A stretch of 64,000 nt of DNA from Streptomonospora nanhaiensis (GTDB taxonomy: Bacteria > Actinomycetota > Actinomycetes > Streptosporangiales > Streptosporangiaceae). The notes below the pieces were generated by a model. It did not search any database, was not told where the DNA came from, and saw only the letters and a list, made by a program, of their open reading frames with translations. The translations under genes were made by a program, and so were the position numbers. This document shows, one piece after another, positions 8,684-17,864 of this stretch; position 1 is the first letter of the stretch, and each line of letters begins with the position of its first letter. The stretch is taken from contig NZ_JACCFO010000001.1 of NCBI RefSeq assembly GCF_013410565.1, positions 6,138,001 through 6,202,000 on the forward strand, given 5' to 3'.

Positions 8684-9106
8684 ATGATCACCGTGGCACG
8701 GCGGGTCGCCGCCGACCCCGCGTCGGTCTGGCGGGTCATGAGCGCCCTGGACGAATGGGCCCGGATGCTGCCGACCGTCGACGCGGTCTCCCGGGTGGGC
8801 GACCCGGGCCCCGTCGCCGTCGGCAGCCGGTTCCGGGTGCGCCAGCCCGGCCTGGCCCCCGCCGTGTACGAGGTCACCGACTGGCGCCCCGAGGCAGGGT
8901 TCACCTGGGAGGCGCGCACGGCGGGGGTGCGCACCGTCGCCTCCCACGCCCTCGTGCCCGACGGCGCGGGCACCGAGATCCGCCTGTCCATCCGGTGGAC
9001 CGGCCCCGGCGCCTGGCTCGCCCGCGCCCTGTTCACCCGCAAGACCCGCGCCTTCCTCGCCGCGGAGGCCGACGCCTTCGAGCGCCTGGCCCAGCGCCCG
9101 GCCTGA
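8684..9106 (+). CDS. SRPBCC-fold (polyketide cyclase/START-like) protein
   Basis: A 140-residue helix-grip domain: ITVARRVAADPASVWRVMSALDEWARMLPTVD at the start, GSRFRVRQPGLAPAVYEVTDW in the middle, and the closing long helix TRKTRAFLAAEADAFERL. The family binds hydrophobic ligands or acts in cyclase/dehydrase reactions; no specific substrate can be named. The ATG at 8684 has GGGAGG upstream. The divergent TetR gene and the shared palindrome suggest the ligand of the regulator and of this protein may be related. Confidence 0.8.
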   Translation: MITVARRVAADPASVWRVMSALDEWARMLPTVDAVSRVGDPGPVAVGSRFRVRQPGLAPAVYEVTDWRPEAGFTWEARTAGVRTVASHALVPDGAGTEIRLSIRWTGPGAWLARALFTRKTRAFLAAEADAFERLAQRPA

Positions 9107-9132
9107 GACGGGGCGGCCGGGGCCGCCCGGTC

Positions 9133-9540
9133 TCAGGCGGCGGGACCGTCGCCTGAGACCGGCGCCACCGTCCACGCCCGGAGCTTGTCGGGGTTGCGCA
9201 CCGCCCAGATACGGGTGATGGCCTCGCCCGCGACCTCGAACGCGTACACCGCCACCGTGGCGCCGTCGCGCCGGCTGATCAGGCCGGGCTGGCCGTTGAC
9301 CGTGGCCTCCAGGATCGTGTGGCCGCGGAAGGCGTCCTGGAGCAGGACCAGGGACCGCACGATCCGCTCGGCGCCCACCACGGGGCGCTGCACCGACCGG
9401 ACCCGACCGCCGCCGTCGCTGACCGCGGTGGCGTCGGCGGCCAGCAGGCGCACGAGGGCGTCGATGTCGCCCGCCTCCCACGCGCGCTTGAACTCCCGCA
9501 CGAGCCGGGCCTTCAGCGCGGGGGCGCGCGGGGCGGCGGT
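9133..9540 (-). pseudogene. Remnant of an ECF sigma factor: SnoaL-like C-terminal domain only
   Basis: The readable part has the C-terminal extension of SigJ/ECF41-type sigma factors: AWEAGDIDALVRLLAADATAVSDGGG, then RPVVGAERI, AVNGQPGLI-type strand and AITRIWAVRNPDKL. The upstream sigma-2 and sigma-4 regions are absent; the frame runs into the leader of the divergent cold-shock gene instead. No start codon with a ribosome site is seen near 9530. It is probably a decayed ECF gene, although a free-standing SnoaL-like protein cannot be excluded. Confidence 0.6.
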
Positions 9541-9757
9541 CCGGGGTCCGGAAAACCGCCGCGCACGGATTTCTTCCCGGTGAAACGGTGCCCTTCGGCA
9601 CACGGCGTTTTCGGGGTCGACGGGTTTTCGTGTGCTAGCGTCTAAGAAGTTGCAGTCGTGAACCCCGATGGATTCTCTCTCTTGGGGGATCACCGCGGTG
9701 ACGGGAAAATCGTCATGCGCGGTTTTCTTCATGGTTTCCCAATCGAGAGGCATTCCT

Positions 9758-9961
9758 ATGGCGACCGGTACGGTCAAGTGGTTCAACGCTGACAAGGGTT
9801 TCGGCTTCATCGCGCAGGACGGCGGCGGCCCCGACGTCTTCGCCCACTACTCCAACATCCAGGCCACGGGCTACCGTGAGCTGACCGAGGGCCAGGCCGT
9901 GCGGTTCGACGCCGTCGCGGGCGCCAAGGGCCCCCAGGCCGAGAACATCACCCTGGCCTGA
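9758..9961 (+). CDS. Cold-shock domain protein (CspA family)
   Basis: A 67-residue single cold-shock domain. Both RNA-binding motifs are intact: KGFGFI (RNP1) and DVFAHY (RNP2, here VFAHYS), with the family start [15 protein letters not shown]. It binds single-stranded nucleic acid and melts RNA structure. The ATG at 9758 follows GAGAGG at 9745-9750. A long leader (about 9620-9757) precedes it, as in other csp genes. A T-tailed terminator follows, and a DEAD-box helicase gene lies next, a functionally sensible pairing. Confidence 0.95.
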   Translation: MATGTVKWFNADKGFGFIAQDGGGPDVFAHYSNIQATGYRELTEGQAVRFDAVAGAKGPQAENITLA

Positions 9962-9979
9962 CCCAGCCCAGGCTCCTCC

Positions 9980-10027
9980 AGCGGTAGGGCCCGCCCTCCG
10001 GGTGCCGGGCCCACCGCTTTTCTTTTT
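9980..10027 (+). terminator. Rho-independent terminator of the cold-shock gene
   Basis: AGCGGTAGGGCCCG pairs with CGGGCCCACCGCT across a 12-base loop, with one mismatch. It is followed by TTTCTTTTT. This is the clearest T-tailed terminator in the window. Confidence 0.9.
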
Positions 10028-10192
10028 CCGCCGGAAATACCAGCCGTCGTTCCCACGACCGGCACCGGCGCCAACCGCACCGCGGAACCATCCGTCGGAA
10101 GCGGAAATCCTCGTTGTTCCTCCGGCGTACCGGTTCCCCCTGCGAGGCCCAGCGGCCTCCCGCCCGGCGAACGCCGTCGGCGAAAGGCCTTC

Positions 10193-11596
10193 ATGAGTCA
10201 CGCATACCGCTCCGCCACGCGCCGGGCCGGCCCCGCTCAGGGGCACGGCCGGCAGCGGCCCCGCACCCCCGCCCGCCCCCGTTCCAACGGCGCGCCCTCC
10301 GGCGAGTTCGCGCTCCCGGTCACCAGGACCCCGGCGCTGCCGCCGGCGGACTCCTTCGAGGCGCTGGACATGCCCGCGCCCCTCAAGCGGACGCTGGCCG
10401 GGCACGGCCTGACCACCCCGTCGCAGATCCAGGCGGCGACCCTGCCCAACTCCCTGGCCGGCCGCGACGTCCTGGGCCGCAGCCGGACCGGGTCGGGCAA
10501 GACCCTGGCCTTCGGGCTGGCCCTGCTCGCCGGCCTCGACGGCCGCGCCGCCGAGGCCCGCCGCCCCCTGGCCGTGGTGCTCGCCCCCACCCGCGAACTC
10601 GCCCAGCAGGTCACCGAGTCCCTGACCCCTTACGCGCGGTCGGTGGGGGTGCGCGCCACGACCGTCGTGGGCGGCATGCCCATCAGCCGCCAGGCCCGCG
10701 CCCTGCGCGAGGGCGTCCACCTGGTCGTGGCCACCCCCGGGCGGCTGCGCGACCTGATCGAGCGCGGCGACTGCGTCCTGGACCGGGTGGAGTCGATCGT
10801 CCTGGACGAGGCCGACCAGATGACCGACATGGGGTTCATGCCGCAGGTCACCGCGATCCTCCAGCAGGTCCCCGCCGGCGGCCGGCGCATGCTGTTCTCC
10901 GCCACGCTGGACCGCAACGTCGACACGCTGGTCCGCCGCTTCCTGAACGACCCCGTGGTCCACTCGGTGGACCTGTCCGAGGGCGCCGTCTCGACCATGG
11001 AGCACCACCTCGTGCACGTGTCCCCGGTGGTCAAGCAGGACGTCGCGACCCGGATCGCGGCCCGCGAGGGCCGGGTCATCATGTTCCTGGACACCAAGCG
11101 CGCGGTGGACCGGATGGCCGACCACCTGCTCGCCAACGGGGTCCGCGCCGCACCGCTGCACGGCGGCCGGAGCCAGCCGCAGCGGACCCGCACGCTGGAG
11201 CAGTTCAAGCGGGGCGACGTCACCGCCCTGATCGCCACCAACGTGGCCGCGCGCGGCATCCACGTCGACGGCCTGGACCTGGTCGTCAACATCGACCCGC
11301 CCACCGACCACAAGGACTACCTGCACCGGGGCGGGCGCACCGCCCGGGCCGGGGAGTCCGGAAGCGTGGTGACGCTCGTGCTGCCCGGCCAGCGCGGCGA
11401 CATGACGCGGCTGATGAGCCGCGCCCGGATCGAGCCGCGCACCCTGCGGGCGGAGCCCGGCGACGCGGAACTGGCCCGGGTGACCGGCGCGCGCGAGCCC
11501 TCCGGCGTCCCGGTGGCCCTGCCGGCCCCCGCGCCCCGCGACCGGCCGCGCCGCGACGCCGCCCCCCGCAAGCCCCGGCGCCGCCCGCGCCGCTGA
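10193..11596 (+). CDS. DEAD-box ATP-dependent RNA helicase
   Basis: A 467-residue helicase with all core motifs: Walker A RTGSGKT, PTRELAQQ (Ia), TPGRL (Ib), DEAD at the VLDEADQMTDMG segment, SATL (III), FLDTKR-type IV, ATNVAARGIHVDGL (V) and HRGGRTARAG (VI). It has an Arg/Pro-rich N-terminal 50 residues and a basic tail ending PRRRPRR, likely for RNA contact. It unwinds or remodels RNA in the cytosol. The ATG at 10193 follows GAAAGG. It lies downstream of the cold-shock gene but after a terminator, so is separately transcribed. Confidence 0.95.
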   Translation: MSHAYRSATRRAGPAQGHGRQRPRTPARPRSNGAPSGEFALPVTRTPALPPADSFEALDMPAPLKRTLAGHGLTTPSQIQAATLPNSLAGRDVLGRSRTGSGKTLAFGLALLAGLDGRAAEARRPLAVVLAPTRELAQQVTESLTPYARSVGVRATTVVGGMPISRQARALREGVHLVVATPGRLRDLIERGDCVLDRVESIVLDEADQMTDMGFMPQVTAILQQVPAGGRRMLFSATLDRNVDTLVRRFLNDPVVHSVDLSEGAVSTMEHHLVHVSPVVKQDVATRIAAREGRVIMFLDTKRAVDRMADHLLANGVRAAPLHGGRSQPQRTRTLEQFKRGDVTALIATNVAARGIHVDGLDLVVNIDPPTDHKDYLHRGGRTARAGESGSVVTLVLPGQRGDMTRLMSRARIEPRTLRAEPGDAELARVTGAREPSGVPVALPAPAPRDRPRRDAAPRKPRRRPRR

Positions 11597-11603
11597 CCGC
11601 GCG

Positions 11604-11640
11604 CCGAGGGCCCGCGGGCGCCGTGCCCGCGGGCCCTCGG
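11604..11640. terminator. Bidirectional terminator between helicase and exporter operon
   Basis: A perfect 16-bp-arm inverted repeat, CCGAGGGCCCGCGGGC and its complement around a 5-base loop, sits between the convergent helicase and permease genes. There is no T-tract. Confidence 0.75.
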
Positions 11641-11657
11641 ACCGCCGCGCCGCCTCA

Positions 11658-13250
11658 TCAGGCGGGCAGGTCGCGGTGCCGCAGCGCCCACGCCCCCAGC
11701 GCGGCGAGCGCCGCGGCCAGGGCGGCCAGCAGCAGGGGAGCGGCCTCCGTCGTCCGGTAGTAGGGGTTGACGTGGGCGAAGGGCGAGGTCAGCAGGAACA
11801 GCGCCTCCGGTACCGTGCCGGTCTTGACCGCGATCTCGACGAGCACCCCCACGGCGAGGGCCGCCCAGCCCACCGCCGCGCACAGGCGCGGCAGCGCCCC
11901 GAAGGCCAGGAAGGCCGCGGCCACCACCACCCACACCGCCGGGACCAGGGACAGGGTGAGCCCGGTGAACCGGAGGACGTCCGCCGCCTCCCCCTCCCCG
12001 CCCAGCGCCTGGCCCGTGCCGACCGCCACGCCCAGGACCGCGAGCAGCACCGCGGGGCACAGGAGCGCCACCGCCAGGTAGGCCAGGGCCCACCGGACGC
12101 GGCCCACCGGGCCCGACAGCAGCAGTTCGCCGGTTCCCGAGGACTCCTCCCGGCGCACGCGCAGCACCGCCAGCACGGCCTGCGCCGCGATCGGGAACAC
12201 GAAGGCGAAGACGACGTAGACGAAGAAGGCGTCCCGGGGGGCGATGTTCAGCGCCTCCGCCATCGCCAGCGTCCACGGCGCGGTGGCGTACTCGGCCATG
12301 GCGCCCGCGCCGACGCCGCCCATCGCCAGTCCGGCCACCGCCACGGCCCCCGCCCACAGCGCCAGGGAGGTCCGCTCCGCGCGCAGCGCCAGGGCGAAGG
12401 CCGAGCGCAGCGCCCGGTGCGCCCGCGCCGGGCCGCTCCCGGGGGGCAGCAGTCCGGCGCCCAGGTCGCGGCGGCCGGCCAGGGCCAGGGCGGCCGCCGC
12501 GACCGCGGCCGTCCAGACCGGCACGAGCAGCAGCGCCCACCACTGGTCGCCCGCGAAGGGGCGCGCGTTCTCCAGCCACCCGTTGGGCACCGCCCAGGTG
12601 GCCCACAGCGCGCTCCCGCCCGCCATCGCGCCCAGACCGCGCACCAGGTGCATGGCGTAGAAGGCGCCGAACGCCAGCCCCACCGCCACCCCCGTCCGCG
12701 TGGTGAACTGGACGGCCACGGCCGTCAGGCCCGCGCCCACCCAGGCCGCCGAACCGGTGACCAGACCCAGGACCACCGATCCCGCGGGCGGGGCGCCTGC
12801 GGCGACCAGGCCGGCGGCGACGGCCGCGGCGACGGCCGCCCCCGCCCCCAGCGCCACGGCCAGGGCGGCGGCCAGGTCGGCGTGCCGGCCCAGGGGCAGC
12901 CCGCCGAGGAGTTCCCGGCGCCCGGAGTTCTCCTCCAAGCGGGTGGCGCGGACCACCAGCAGGATCCCGCCCAGGGCGGCGCACATCGTCCCGGCGCCGA
13001 ACGCCTGCTGGGCGGCGAGCGCCTCGGCGGTGTCGGCGAACGCCCGGCTCTGGAACAGCACGAACACCGGCACCTGCTGGAGTTGCTCCCACCGGTCGGC
13101 GCGGGCGGCCGCCGTGGGGTAGGTGGACCGGGCCGAGGCCGTGCCGCCCAGGACGATCCCGACCGTGCTCAGCCACCACACCGCGAGCAGGACGCGGTCG
13201 CGGCGCAGGGCGGCCAGGGCCAGGCGGGCGGCGCCCGCCGCGGCGGTCAC
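11658..13250 (-). CDS. ABC-2 type exporter permease
   Basis: A 530-residue membrane protein with about twelve hydrophobic helices in two similar halves. Each half carries a cytosolic signature: [22 protein letters not shown] in the first and [21 protein letters not shown] in the second. This (R/E-E-x-S-G-x-x-E-L-L) duplication is typical of tetronasin-type exporter permeases in actinobacteria. The GTG at 13250 overlaps the stop of the ATPase gene by four bases, so the two are translationally coupled. It presumably exports a drug-like molecule sensed by the operon's TetR protein. Confidence 0.85.
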   Translation of the reverse strand: MTAAAGAARLALAALRRDRVLLAVWWLSTVGIVLGGTASARSTYPTAAARADRWEQLQQVPVFVLFQSRAFADTAEALAAQQAFGAGTMCAALGGILLVVRATRLEENSGRRELLGGLPLGRHADLAAALAVALGAGAAVAAAVAAGLVAAGAPPAGSVVLGLVTGSAAWVGAGLTAVAVQFTTRTGVAVGLAFGAFYAMHLVRGLGAMAGGSALWATWAVPNGWLENARPFAGDQWWALLLVPVWTAAVAAAALALAGRRDLGAGLLPPGSGPARAHRALRSAFALALRAERTSLALWAGAVAVAGLAMGGVGAGAMAEYATAPWTLAMAEALNIAPRDAFFVYVVFAFVFPIAAQAVLAVLRVRREESSGTGELLLSGPVGRVRWALAYLAVALLCPAVLLAVLGVAVGTGQALGGEGEAADVLRFTGLTLSLVPAVWVVVAAAFLAFGALPRLCAAVGWAALAVGVLVEIAVKTGTVPEALFLLTSPFAHVNPYYRTTEAAPLLLAALAAALAALGAWALRHRDLPA

Positions 13251-14155
13251 CGCGCGCTCCCGGCGGCGGTGTCGTAGTGGCGCAGGAACAGCTCCTCCAG
13301 GGTGGGCGGCTGGGCGGACAGGTCGCGTACGCCCAGCGCGGCCAGGCGCTCGCACACGCCGGGCAGGGCGGCCGGGTCGGCCCGCAGCCGCAGCCGGTCG
13401 CCCTCGGCCGCGAGGTCGTGGACCCCGGGCAGGCCGGCCAGGCCCTCGTCAGGCGGCGAGGAGACGACGGCGGTGACGGTGATCCGCGACAGGTGGCGCA
13501 GGTCGGCGAGGGTCCCGGTCTCGACGGTGCGCCCGGCGCGGATGATGGAGACCCGGTCGCACAGCGCCTCCACCTCGGAGAGGATGTGGCTGGAGAGCAG
13601 GACGGTGCGGCCCCGTTCGCGCTCCTCGGCGACCGTGCGGCGGAACACCTCCTCCATCAGCGGGTCCAGGCCCGAGGTGGGCTCGTCCAGGATGAGCAGT
13701 TCGGTGTCGGCGGCCAGCGCCGCCACCAGGGCGACCTTCTGCCGGTTGCCCTTGGAGTAGGCCCGCCCCCGGACCCGGGTGTCCAGGGCGAAGCGGTCCA
13801 CGAGTTCGGCGCGCCGACGCTCGTCGGTGCCGCCCCGCATCCGGCCGAGCAGGTCGAGGATCTCGCCGCCGGACAGCCCCGGCCACAGGGCGACGTCGCC
13901 GGGGACGTAGGCCAGGCGGCGGTGGAGGGCGACGGAACCGTGCCAGGGGTCGCCGCCCAGCAGGCGGACGGCGCCCGCGTCGGCCCGGACCAGGCCGAGC
14001 AGGACGCGCAGGGCGGTGCTCTTGCCCGCGCCGTTGGGGCCCAGCAGGCCGTGGACCTCGCCGGTGCGCACGGTCAGGTCCAGGCCGTCCAGGGCGGTGG
14101 TGGTGCCGAAGCGCTTGGTGAGTCCGGCGGCGCGGACGGCCTCGGTGGGGGTCAT
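13247..14155 (-). CDS. ABC exporter ATP-binding subunit
   Basis: A 302-residue ATPase: Walker [13 protein letters not shown], signature region [14 protein letters not shown] (the canonical LSGGQ is YSKGNRQK, as in DrrA/CcmA-type exporters), Walker [16 protein letters not shown] and the switch His in [11 protein letters not shown]-terminal ~80-residue domain ([13 protein letters not shown]..) ends with [11 protein letters not shown], as in drug exporters. It overlaps its upstream TetR gene (ATGA) and the downstream permease (GTGA), giving a tight three-gene operon. Confidence 0.95.
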   Translation of the reverse strand: MTPTEAVRAAGLTKRFGTTTALDGLDLTVRTGEVHGLLGPNGAGKSTALRVLLGLVRADAGAVRLLGGDPWHGSVALHRRLAYVPGDVALWPGLSGGEILDLLGRMRGGTDERRRAELVDRFALDTRVRGRAYSKGNRQKVALVAALAADTELLILDEPTSGLDPLMEEVFRRTVAEERERGRTVLLSSHILSEVEALCDRVSIIRAGRTVETGTLADLRHLSRITVTAVVSSPPDEGLAGLPGVHDLAAEGDRLRLRADPAALPGVCERLAALGVRDLSAQPPTLEELFLRHYDTAAGSAR

Positions 14156-14808
14156 GGTCGCTCCTCGTGGGGGGTGGGGGAGGCGTCGGAGATCGGCCGG
14201 CCCCGCTCGCCGGAGAGGAACGCGGCCATCGCCGAGTAGACCCCGACCATGGCGGCGACCAGGCGCGGCGCGTGGGCGGGGTCGAGGGGGTCCACGCCCA
14301 TGCGGCGGCCGATGTGGGTGTGCAGGGCCAGGGTGGACAGCTGCATGGCGCCCATGACGGCGGCGGCGTCGCGGGTGGCGGCCGCGCCGGGCGGGAAGCG
14401 GTCGGGATCGTGGTCGCTGAGGAAGCGCTCGGCGAGCGCGGCGCCGGTGTCGAAGAGCTCGGCGGCGGCGGGGGAGCCCTCCACCAGGGCGCGGGCCAGG
14501 TAGCGGGTGCCGGCGCCGCTCGCGCGGTACATCGAGTCGAGGAACCCGGGCGCCGCGGTGTCCTCGTCCAGGGCCCGGCGGGCCTGGTGCAGCAGGGTGC
14601 CGATGGCGTACTCGTCGCACGCCCGCCGCAGGCCGTCCTTGGAGCCGAAGTGGTGGCGGATCAGGCCCGTGGAGACGCCCGCGGCGGCGGCGATGAGCTG
14701 CACGGTGGCGCCCTTGACACCCTGTTCGGCGAAGACCCGCAGGGCGGCGTCGCGGATGCGGGCGCGGCCGGTGAGGTCCTCGGCCGGGGCGGGCTGCTCG
14801 GTTGCCAT
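14152..14808 (-). CDS. TetR-family regulator of the ABC exporter operon
   Basis: A 218-residue TetR protein. The DNA-binding domain is [46 protein letters not shown]. The ligand domain is all-helical. It is the first gene of the operon and overlaps the ATPase start by four bases. Two palindromes immediately upstream of its ATG are the probable operators, so the protein likely represses its own operon and is released by an exported compound. Confidence 0.9.
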   Translation of the reverse strand: MATEQPAPAEDLTGRARIRDAALRVFAEQGVKGATVQLIAAAAGVSTGLIRHHFGSKDGLRRACDEYAIGTLLHQARRALDEDTAAPGFLDSMYRASGAGTRYLARALVEGSPAAAELFDTGAALAERFLSDHDPDRFPPGAAATRDAAAVMGAMQLSTLALHTHIGRRMGVDPLDPAHAPRLVAAMVGVYSAMAAFLSGERGRPISDASPTPHEERP

Positions 14809-14817
14809 ACCCCGAGA

Positions 14818-14853
14818 CTACACGTTTGTGTAGCGGACTACACGTCCGTGTAG
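14818..14853. promoter_or_regulatory. Tandem TetR operators
   Basis: Two 16-bp palindromes, CTACACGTTTGTGTAG (14818-14833) and CTACACGTCCGTGTAG (14838-14853), are centred 20 bp apart, about two helical turns. They lie 9-45 bp upstream of the TetR start and would cover its promoter. Same-face binding of two dimers is expected. Confidence 0.8.
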
Positions 14854-14946
14854 CGGCGCGGAGTCTTCCAGGGGCCGGCGAGAAACGGGAGGGGGAGGAG
14901 GGTGTGTGCGGTTGCGGCCCGCCGGGGGGCTTCCTAACCTGCGGAT

Positions 14947-15528
14947 ATGCTCGTGCAACGCCTCCAGGCGGCCGCCTTGCTGCTCGGCCCGCTCACCTTC
15001 GCCGCGTCGCCGTTCTTCTGGACCGACGGGCACTACGGCGTGAACGGCGGGACGCTCATCGCGCTGGCGATGGTGCCGTGGGTCTACGGTCTGGTGGGCG
15101 AGTACGAGCGGCTGCGCGAACGGGTGCCCCGGGCGGCCGGGCTGTGGCTCCTGCTGCTCCTGGTCGGGATGTTCGGCAGCGTCTCCTTCGGCCTCCAGGG
15201 CTTCTTCGAGCAGGCCCTGGACGCGGTCGACCGGGTGGCCCTGGCCGGGTTCGCCGACTACCCGCCGCAGAGCCTCCTCGTGCTGTGGCTGCCGGGGCCG
15301 GCCTTCCCGCTGGCCCGCCTGGTGTTCGGCGTCCTGCTCGGGTGGACGCGGACGGCCCCGTGGTGGGTCGCGGTCCTCATCTGCCTGGCGGCCGTGGCCT
15401 TCCCGCTGGGCCGGGTGCTGCGGCTGGAGTGGGTTGCCTACGTGGTCGACGTCCTGGTGCTGGTCCCCTTCGGCTACCTCGCCCGGCGCGCCTGGCGCCG
15501 GCCGGCACCCGCCGCCCCGGCGCCCTGA
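14947..15528 (+). CDS. Conserved-looking integral membrane protein, unknown function
   Basis: A 193-residue protein with about five to six hydrophobic segments (around residues 5-24, 37-52, 66-86, 107-133 and 138-185) and a short basic C-terminus (RRAWRRP). No family is recognised. Its ATG has no ribosome site, so translation may be leaderless. It is divergent from the TetR exporter operon across the tandem operators and might also be controlled by them. Confidence 0.6.
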   Translation: MLVQRLQAAALLLGPLTFAASPFFWTDGHYGVNGGTLIALAMVPWVYGLVGEYERLRERVPRAAGLWLLLLLVGMFGSVSFGLQGFFEQALDAVDRVALAGFADYPPQSLLVLWLPGPAFPLARLVFGVLLGWTRTAPWWVAVLICLAAVAFPLGRVLRLEWVAYVVDVLVLVPFGYLARRAWRRPAPAAPAP

Positions 15529-15544
15529 GAGCGCGGGGCGCCGG

Positions 15545-16467
15545 CTAGCGCGTTCCGCCGCCCGGGGCTCCGCGCCCGGCGGCGTCCCGCGCCTGCGCCG
15601 ACGGGCCCTGGCGGCGCTCCTCGCGGGTGGCGGCGAGCGCGGCCAGCAGGGCGAAGGCGTCCGCCGAGGGGGTGCCCGGCTCGGCGCTGTAGGTGACGAT
15701 GGTCAGGCCGTTCTCGCCCGGCATCTCGAACACGTCGAAGGCGACCTCGACGACCCCCACGTCGGGGTGGCGGAAGGACTTCACCCCGGTGCGGTGCTCG
15801 TGGACGTTGTGGCGGGCCCAGTCCGTGCGGAACTCGGCGCTCAGCGAGGACAGTTCGCCGATCAGCGCGGTCAGGTCCTGGTCGAGCGGGTTGCGGCCGG
15901 CCTCCAGGCGCAGCATGGCCGAGGTGGTGCGGCGGGCGCGCGGCCAGTCCGCGTAGTAGTCGCGGGCGCGCGGGTCCAGGAAGATGAACCGCGCGACGTT
16001 GGGCCGGTGCGGGGTGTCGAAGTGCGGTGAGTACAGCTCCCTGCCCAGTGCGTTGGCGGCGACCAGGTCCTGGCGGGCGTTGTGCACGACCGCCGGGGTT
16101 TCCATGGAGTCCAGCACCCGCTGGACCGAGGGCCGGACGCCGGAGGGCGATCGGGTCGGCACCGACCGCGCGCCGCTCGCCTGGGCGGTGCGGGCGAGGT
16201 CGAAGAGGTGGTCGCGCTCGGCGTCGTCCAGCCGCAGGGCGCGCGCGATCGCGTCGAGCACGCTGCCGGAGGCGCGCCGATGTTGCCGCGCTCCAGGCGC
16301 GTGTAGTAGTCGATGCTCACGCCGGCGAGCATCGCGACCTCCTCGCGCCGCAGCCCCGGAACCCGCCGGTGGGCACCGTAGGCCGGGAGGCCCGCCTGCT
16401 CCGGGGTCACGCGCGCGCGGCGCGTCATCAGGAAGCTGCGGACCTCCTTTTTCACGTCCATGTTCAT
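15545..16467 (-). pseudogene. XRE/MmyB-type regulator split by a one-base frameshift
   Basis: Translation from the ATG at 16467 (AAGGAG eight bases upstream) gives [58 protein letters not shown], the usual XRE helix-turn-helix of this family. The next residues, A-S-G-S-VLDAIARALRLDDAERDHLFDLAR and the MmyB-like ligand-binding domain down to 15545, are in another frame. Adding one base near 16275-16283 (GGCGCGCC read as GGCGGCGCC) restores a normal ~306-residue protein. The MmyB domain binds fatty-acid-like ligands in its characterised member. It sits downstream of an alcohol dehydrogenase on the same strand. Confidence 0.8.
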
Positions 16468-16537
16468 GACGATATCTCCTTGATTTCCCTGGTCCCAGGC
16501 GCGGCCCGGGCGGCCCGGGCGGCCGGGGCGGGCGGGG

Positions 16538-16566
16538 CCCCGGGGCGCCGGGCGGGCGCCCCGGGG
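16538..16566 (-). terminator. Hairpin terminator after the alcohol dehydrogenase
   Basis: CCCCGGGGCGCC (16538-16549) and its complement (16555-16566) form a perfect 12-bp stem with a 5-base loop, 30 bp after the stop of the minus-strand dehydrogenase. No T-tract. Confidence 0.6.
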
Positions 16567-16595
16567 CTTCGCGCGGCCGGCGGGGCGCGCGCCCG

Positions 16596-17615
16596 TCAGG
16601 GCCTGAGCAGCACCTTGGTCGCGCGGCGCTCGTCCATGGCCCGGTAGCCCTCGGCCGCTTGGTCCAGCGGCAGTTCGAGGTCGAAGACCTTGCCCGGGTC
16701 GATCCGGCGCCGCCAGATGAGGTCGATCAGCTCCGGCAGGAAGCGGCGAACCGGGGCGGGGCCGCCGTGCAGGTGCACCCCGGAGAAGAACAGCTCCAGG
16801 CCGGGCAGCTCGACCCCGTGGGCCACCCCGACGTAGCCGACGTGCCCGCCGGGGCGGGCGGAGCGGATGGCCTGCATCATCGACTCCTGGGTGCCGACCG
16901 CCTCGACGACGCTGTGCGCGCCCAGGCCGCCCGTCAGCTCCCTGACCTTCGCCACGCCCGCGTCCCCGCGCTCGGTGACGATGTCGGTGGCGCCGTAGTC
17001 CAGGGCGAGCTTCTGCCGGGCCTCGTGGCGGCTCACGGCGATGATCCGCTCGGCGCCCAGCTGCCGGGCGGCCAGCACCGCGTGCAGGCCCACGGCGCCG
17101 TCGCCGACCACCGCGACGGTCTTGCCGGGCCCGGCCTCGGCGGCCACGGCGCCGAACCAGCCGGTGCCCAGCACGTCGGAGGCGGTCAGCAGGCTGGGGA
17201 TCAGGTCGGCCGGCGGCTGCCCGGGCACGGCCACCAGCGTGCCGTCGGCCCAGGGGACGCGCGCGTACTCGGCCTGGGTGCCGATGGCGCCCATCGGCTC
17301 GGCGTGCACGCAGCGGCTCTGGTAGCCGGCGCGGCAGATCTCGCAGGTGTTGTCGGAGGCGAAGAAGGAGCCGACCACGAAGTCGCCGACCCGGATGTCG
17401 CGCACCTCGGCGCCGACCTCCTCCACGACACCGACGTACTCGTGGCCCATGGGCGCCTCGTGGACCTCCTGGATCCCGCGCCAGGGCCACAGGTCCGATC
17501 CGCAGACGCAGGCGGCGACCACGCGGATGACCGCGTCGGTCGGGGCCTCGATCCGGGGGTCCGCACGCTGCTCGACCCGGACGTCGCCGGGTGCGTGCAT
17601 TACAACACCGCGCAT
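16596..17615 (-). CDS. Zinc-dependent alcohol dehydrogenase (MDR superfamily)
   Basis: A 339-residue medium-chain dehydrogenase. Catalytic zinc ligands are visible in VCGSDLWPW (Cys) and GHEYVG (His, Glu). The structural zinc loop is TCEICRAGYQSRC, with only three of four cysteines, as in several actinobacterial members. The NAD(P) site is VAVVGDGAVGLHAVLAA. The ATG at 17615 has AAGGAG eight bases upstream; a GTG nine bases earlier is too close to that site. It probably oxidises an alcohol or reduces an aldehyde. The MmyB-type regulator just downstream may once have controlled it. Confidence 0.9.
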   Translation of the reverse strand: MRGVVMHAPGDVRVEQRADPRIEAPTDAVIRVVAACVCGSDLWPWRGIQEVHEAPMGHEYVGVVEEVGAEVRDIRVGDFVVGSFFASDNTCEICRAGYQSRCVHAEPMGAIGTQAEYARVPWADGTLVAVPGQPPADLIPSLLTASDVLGTGWFGAVAAEAGPGKTVAVVGDGAVGLHAVLAARQLGAERIIAVSRHEARQKLALDYGATDIVTERGDAGVAKVRELTGGLGAHSVVEAVGTQESMMQAIRSARPGGHVGYVGVAHGVELPGLELFFSGVHLHGGPAPVRRFLPELIDLIWRRRIDPGKVFDLELPLDQAAEGYRAMDERRATKVLLRP

Positions 17616-17830
17616 GCGGTTCACTCCTTGGTGTGCACTGGGGATGTCCGGGGACGCGGGTGTGCTCCGGCGTCCCCGCGTTCCACGCTAGGCAGGCAGG
17701 CACCGGCGTGGAAGGGCCTGCCAGTGCCCCTCACCGGGGCGGCCCGGCCGGTCGGCGGCGATGCCGGAGGCGCGATGCCGGACCGCCAGCGCACGTCGGC
17801 GGTCGGCGGCTTCGCGGTGAACCGGCTTGC

Positions 17831-17849
17831 GCCTCAAGCGGCTTGAGGC
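17831..17849. promoter_or_regulatory. MerR-type operator resembling a SoxR box
   Basis: Perfect 9-bp-arm palindrome GCCTCAAGC-G-GCTTGAGGC, 15 bp upstream of the MerR start at 17865. It lies between TTGCGC (17827) and CACAGT (17852), a 19-bp spacing, as in MerR-controlled promoters. The half-sites CCTCAAG/CTTGAGG are the same as in the E. coli SoxR box. Confidence 0.65.
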
Positions 17850-17864
17850 GGCACAGTGTCGGCC

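Noticed and set aside
17827-17857. SoxR as the identity of the MerR protein
   Set aside because: The C-terminal part lacks the CxxC-x-C-x5-C iron-sulfur motif and the protein is about twice the size of SoxR.
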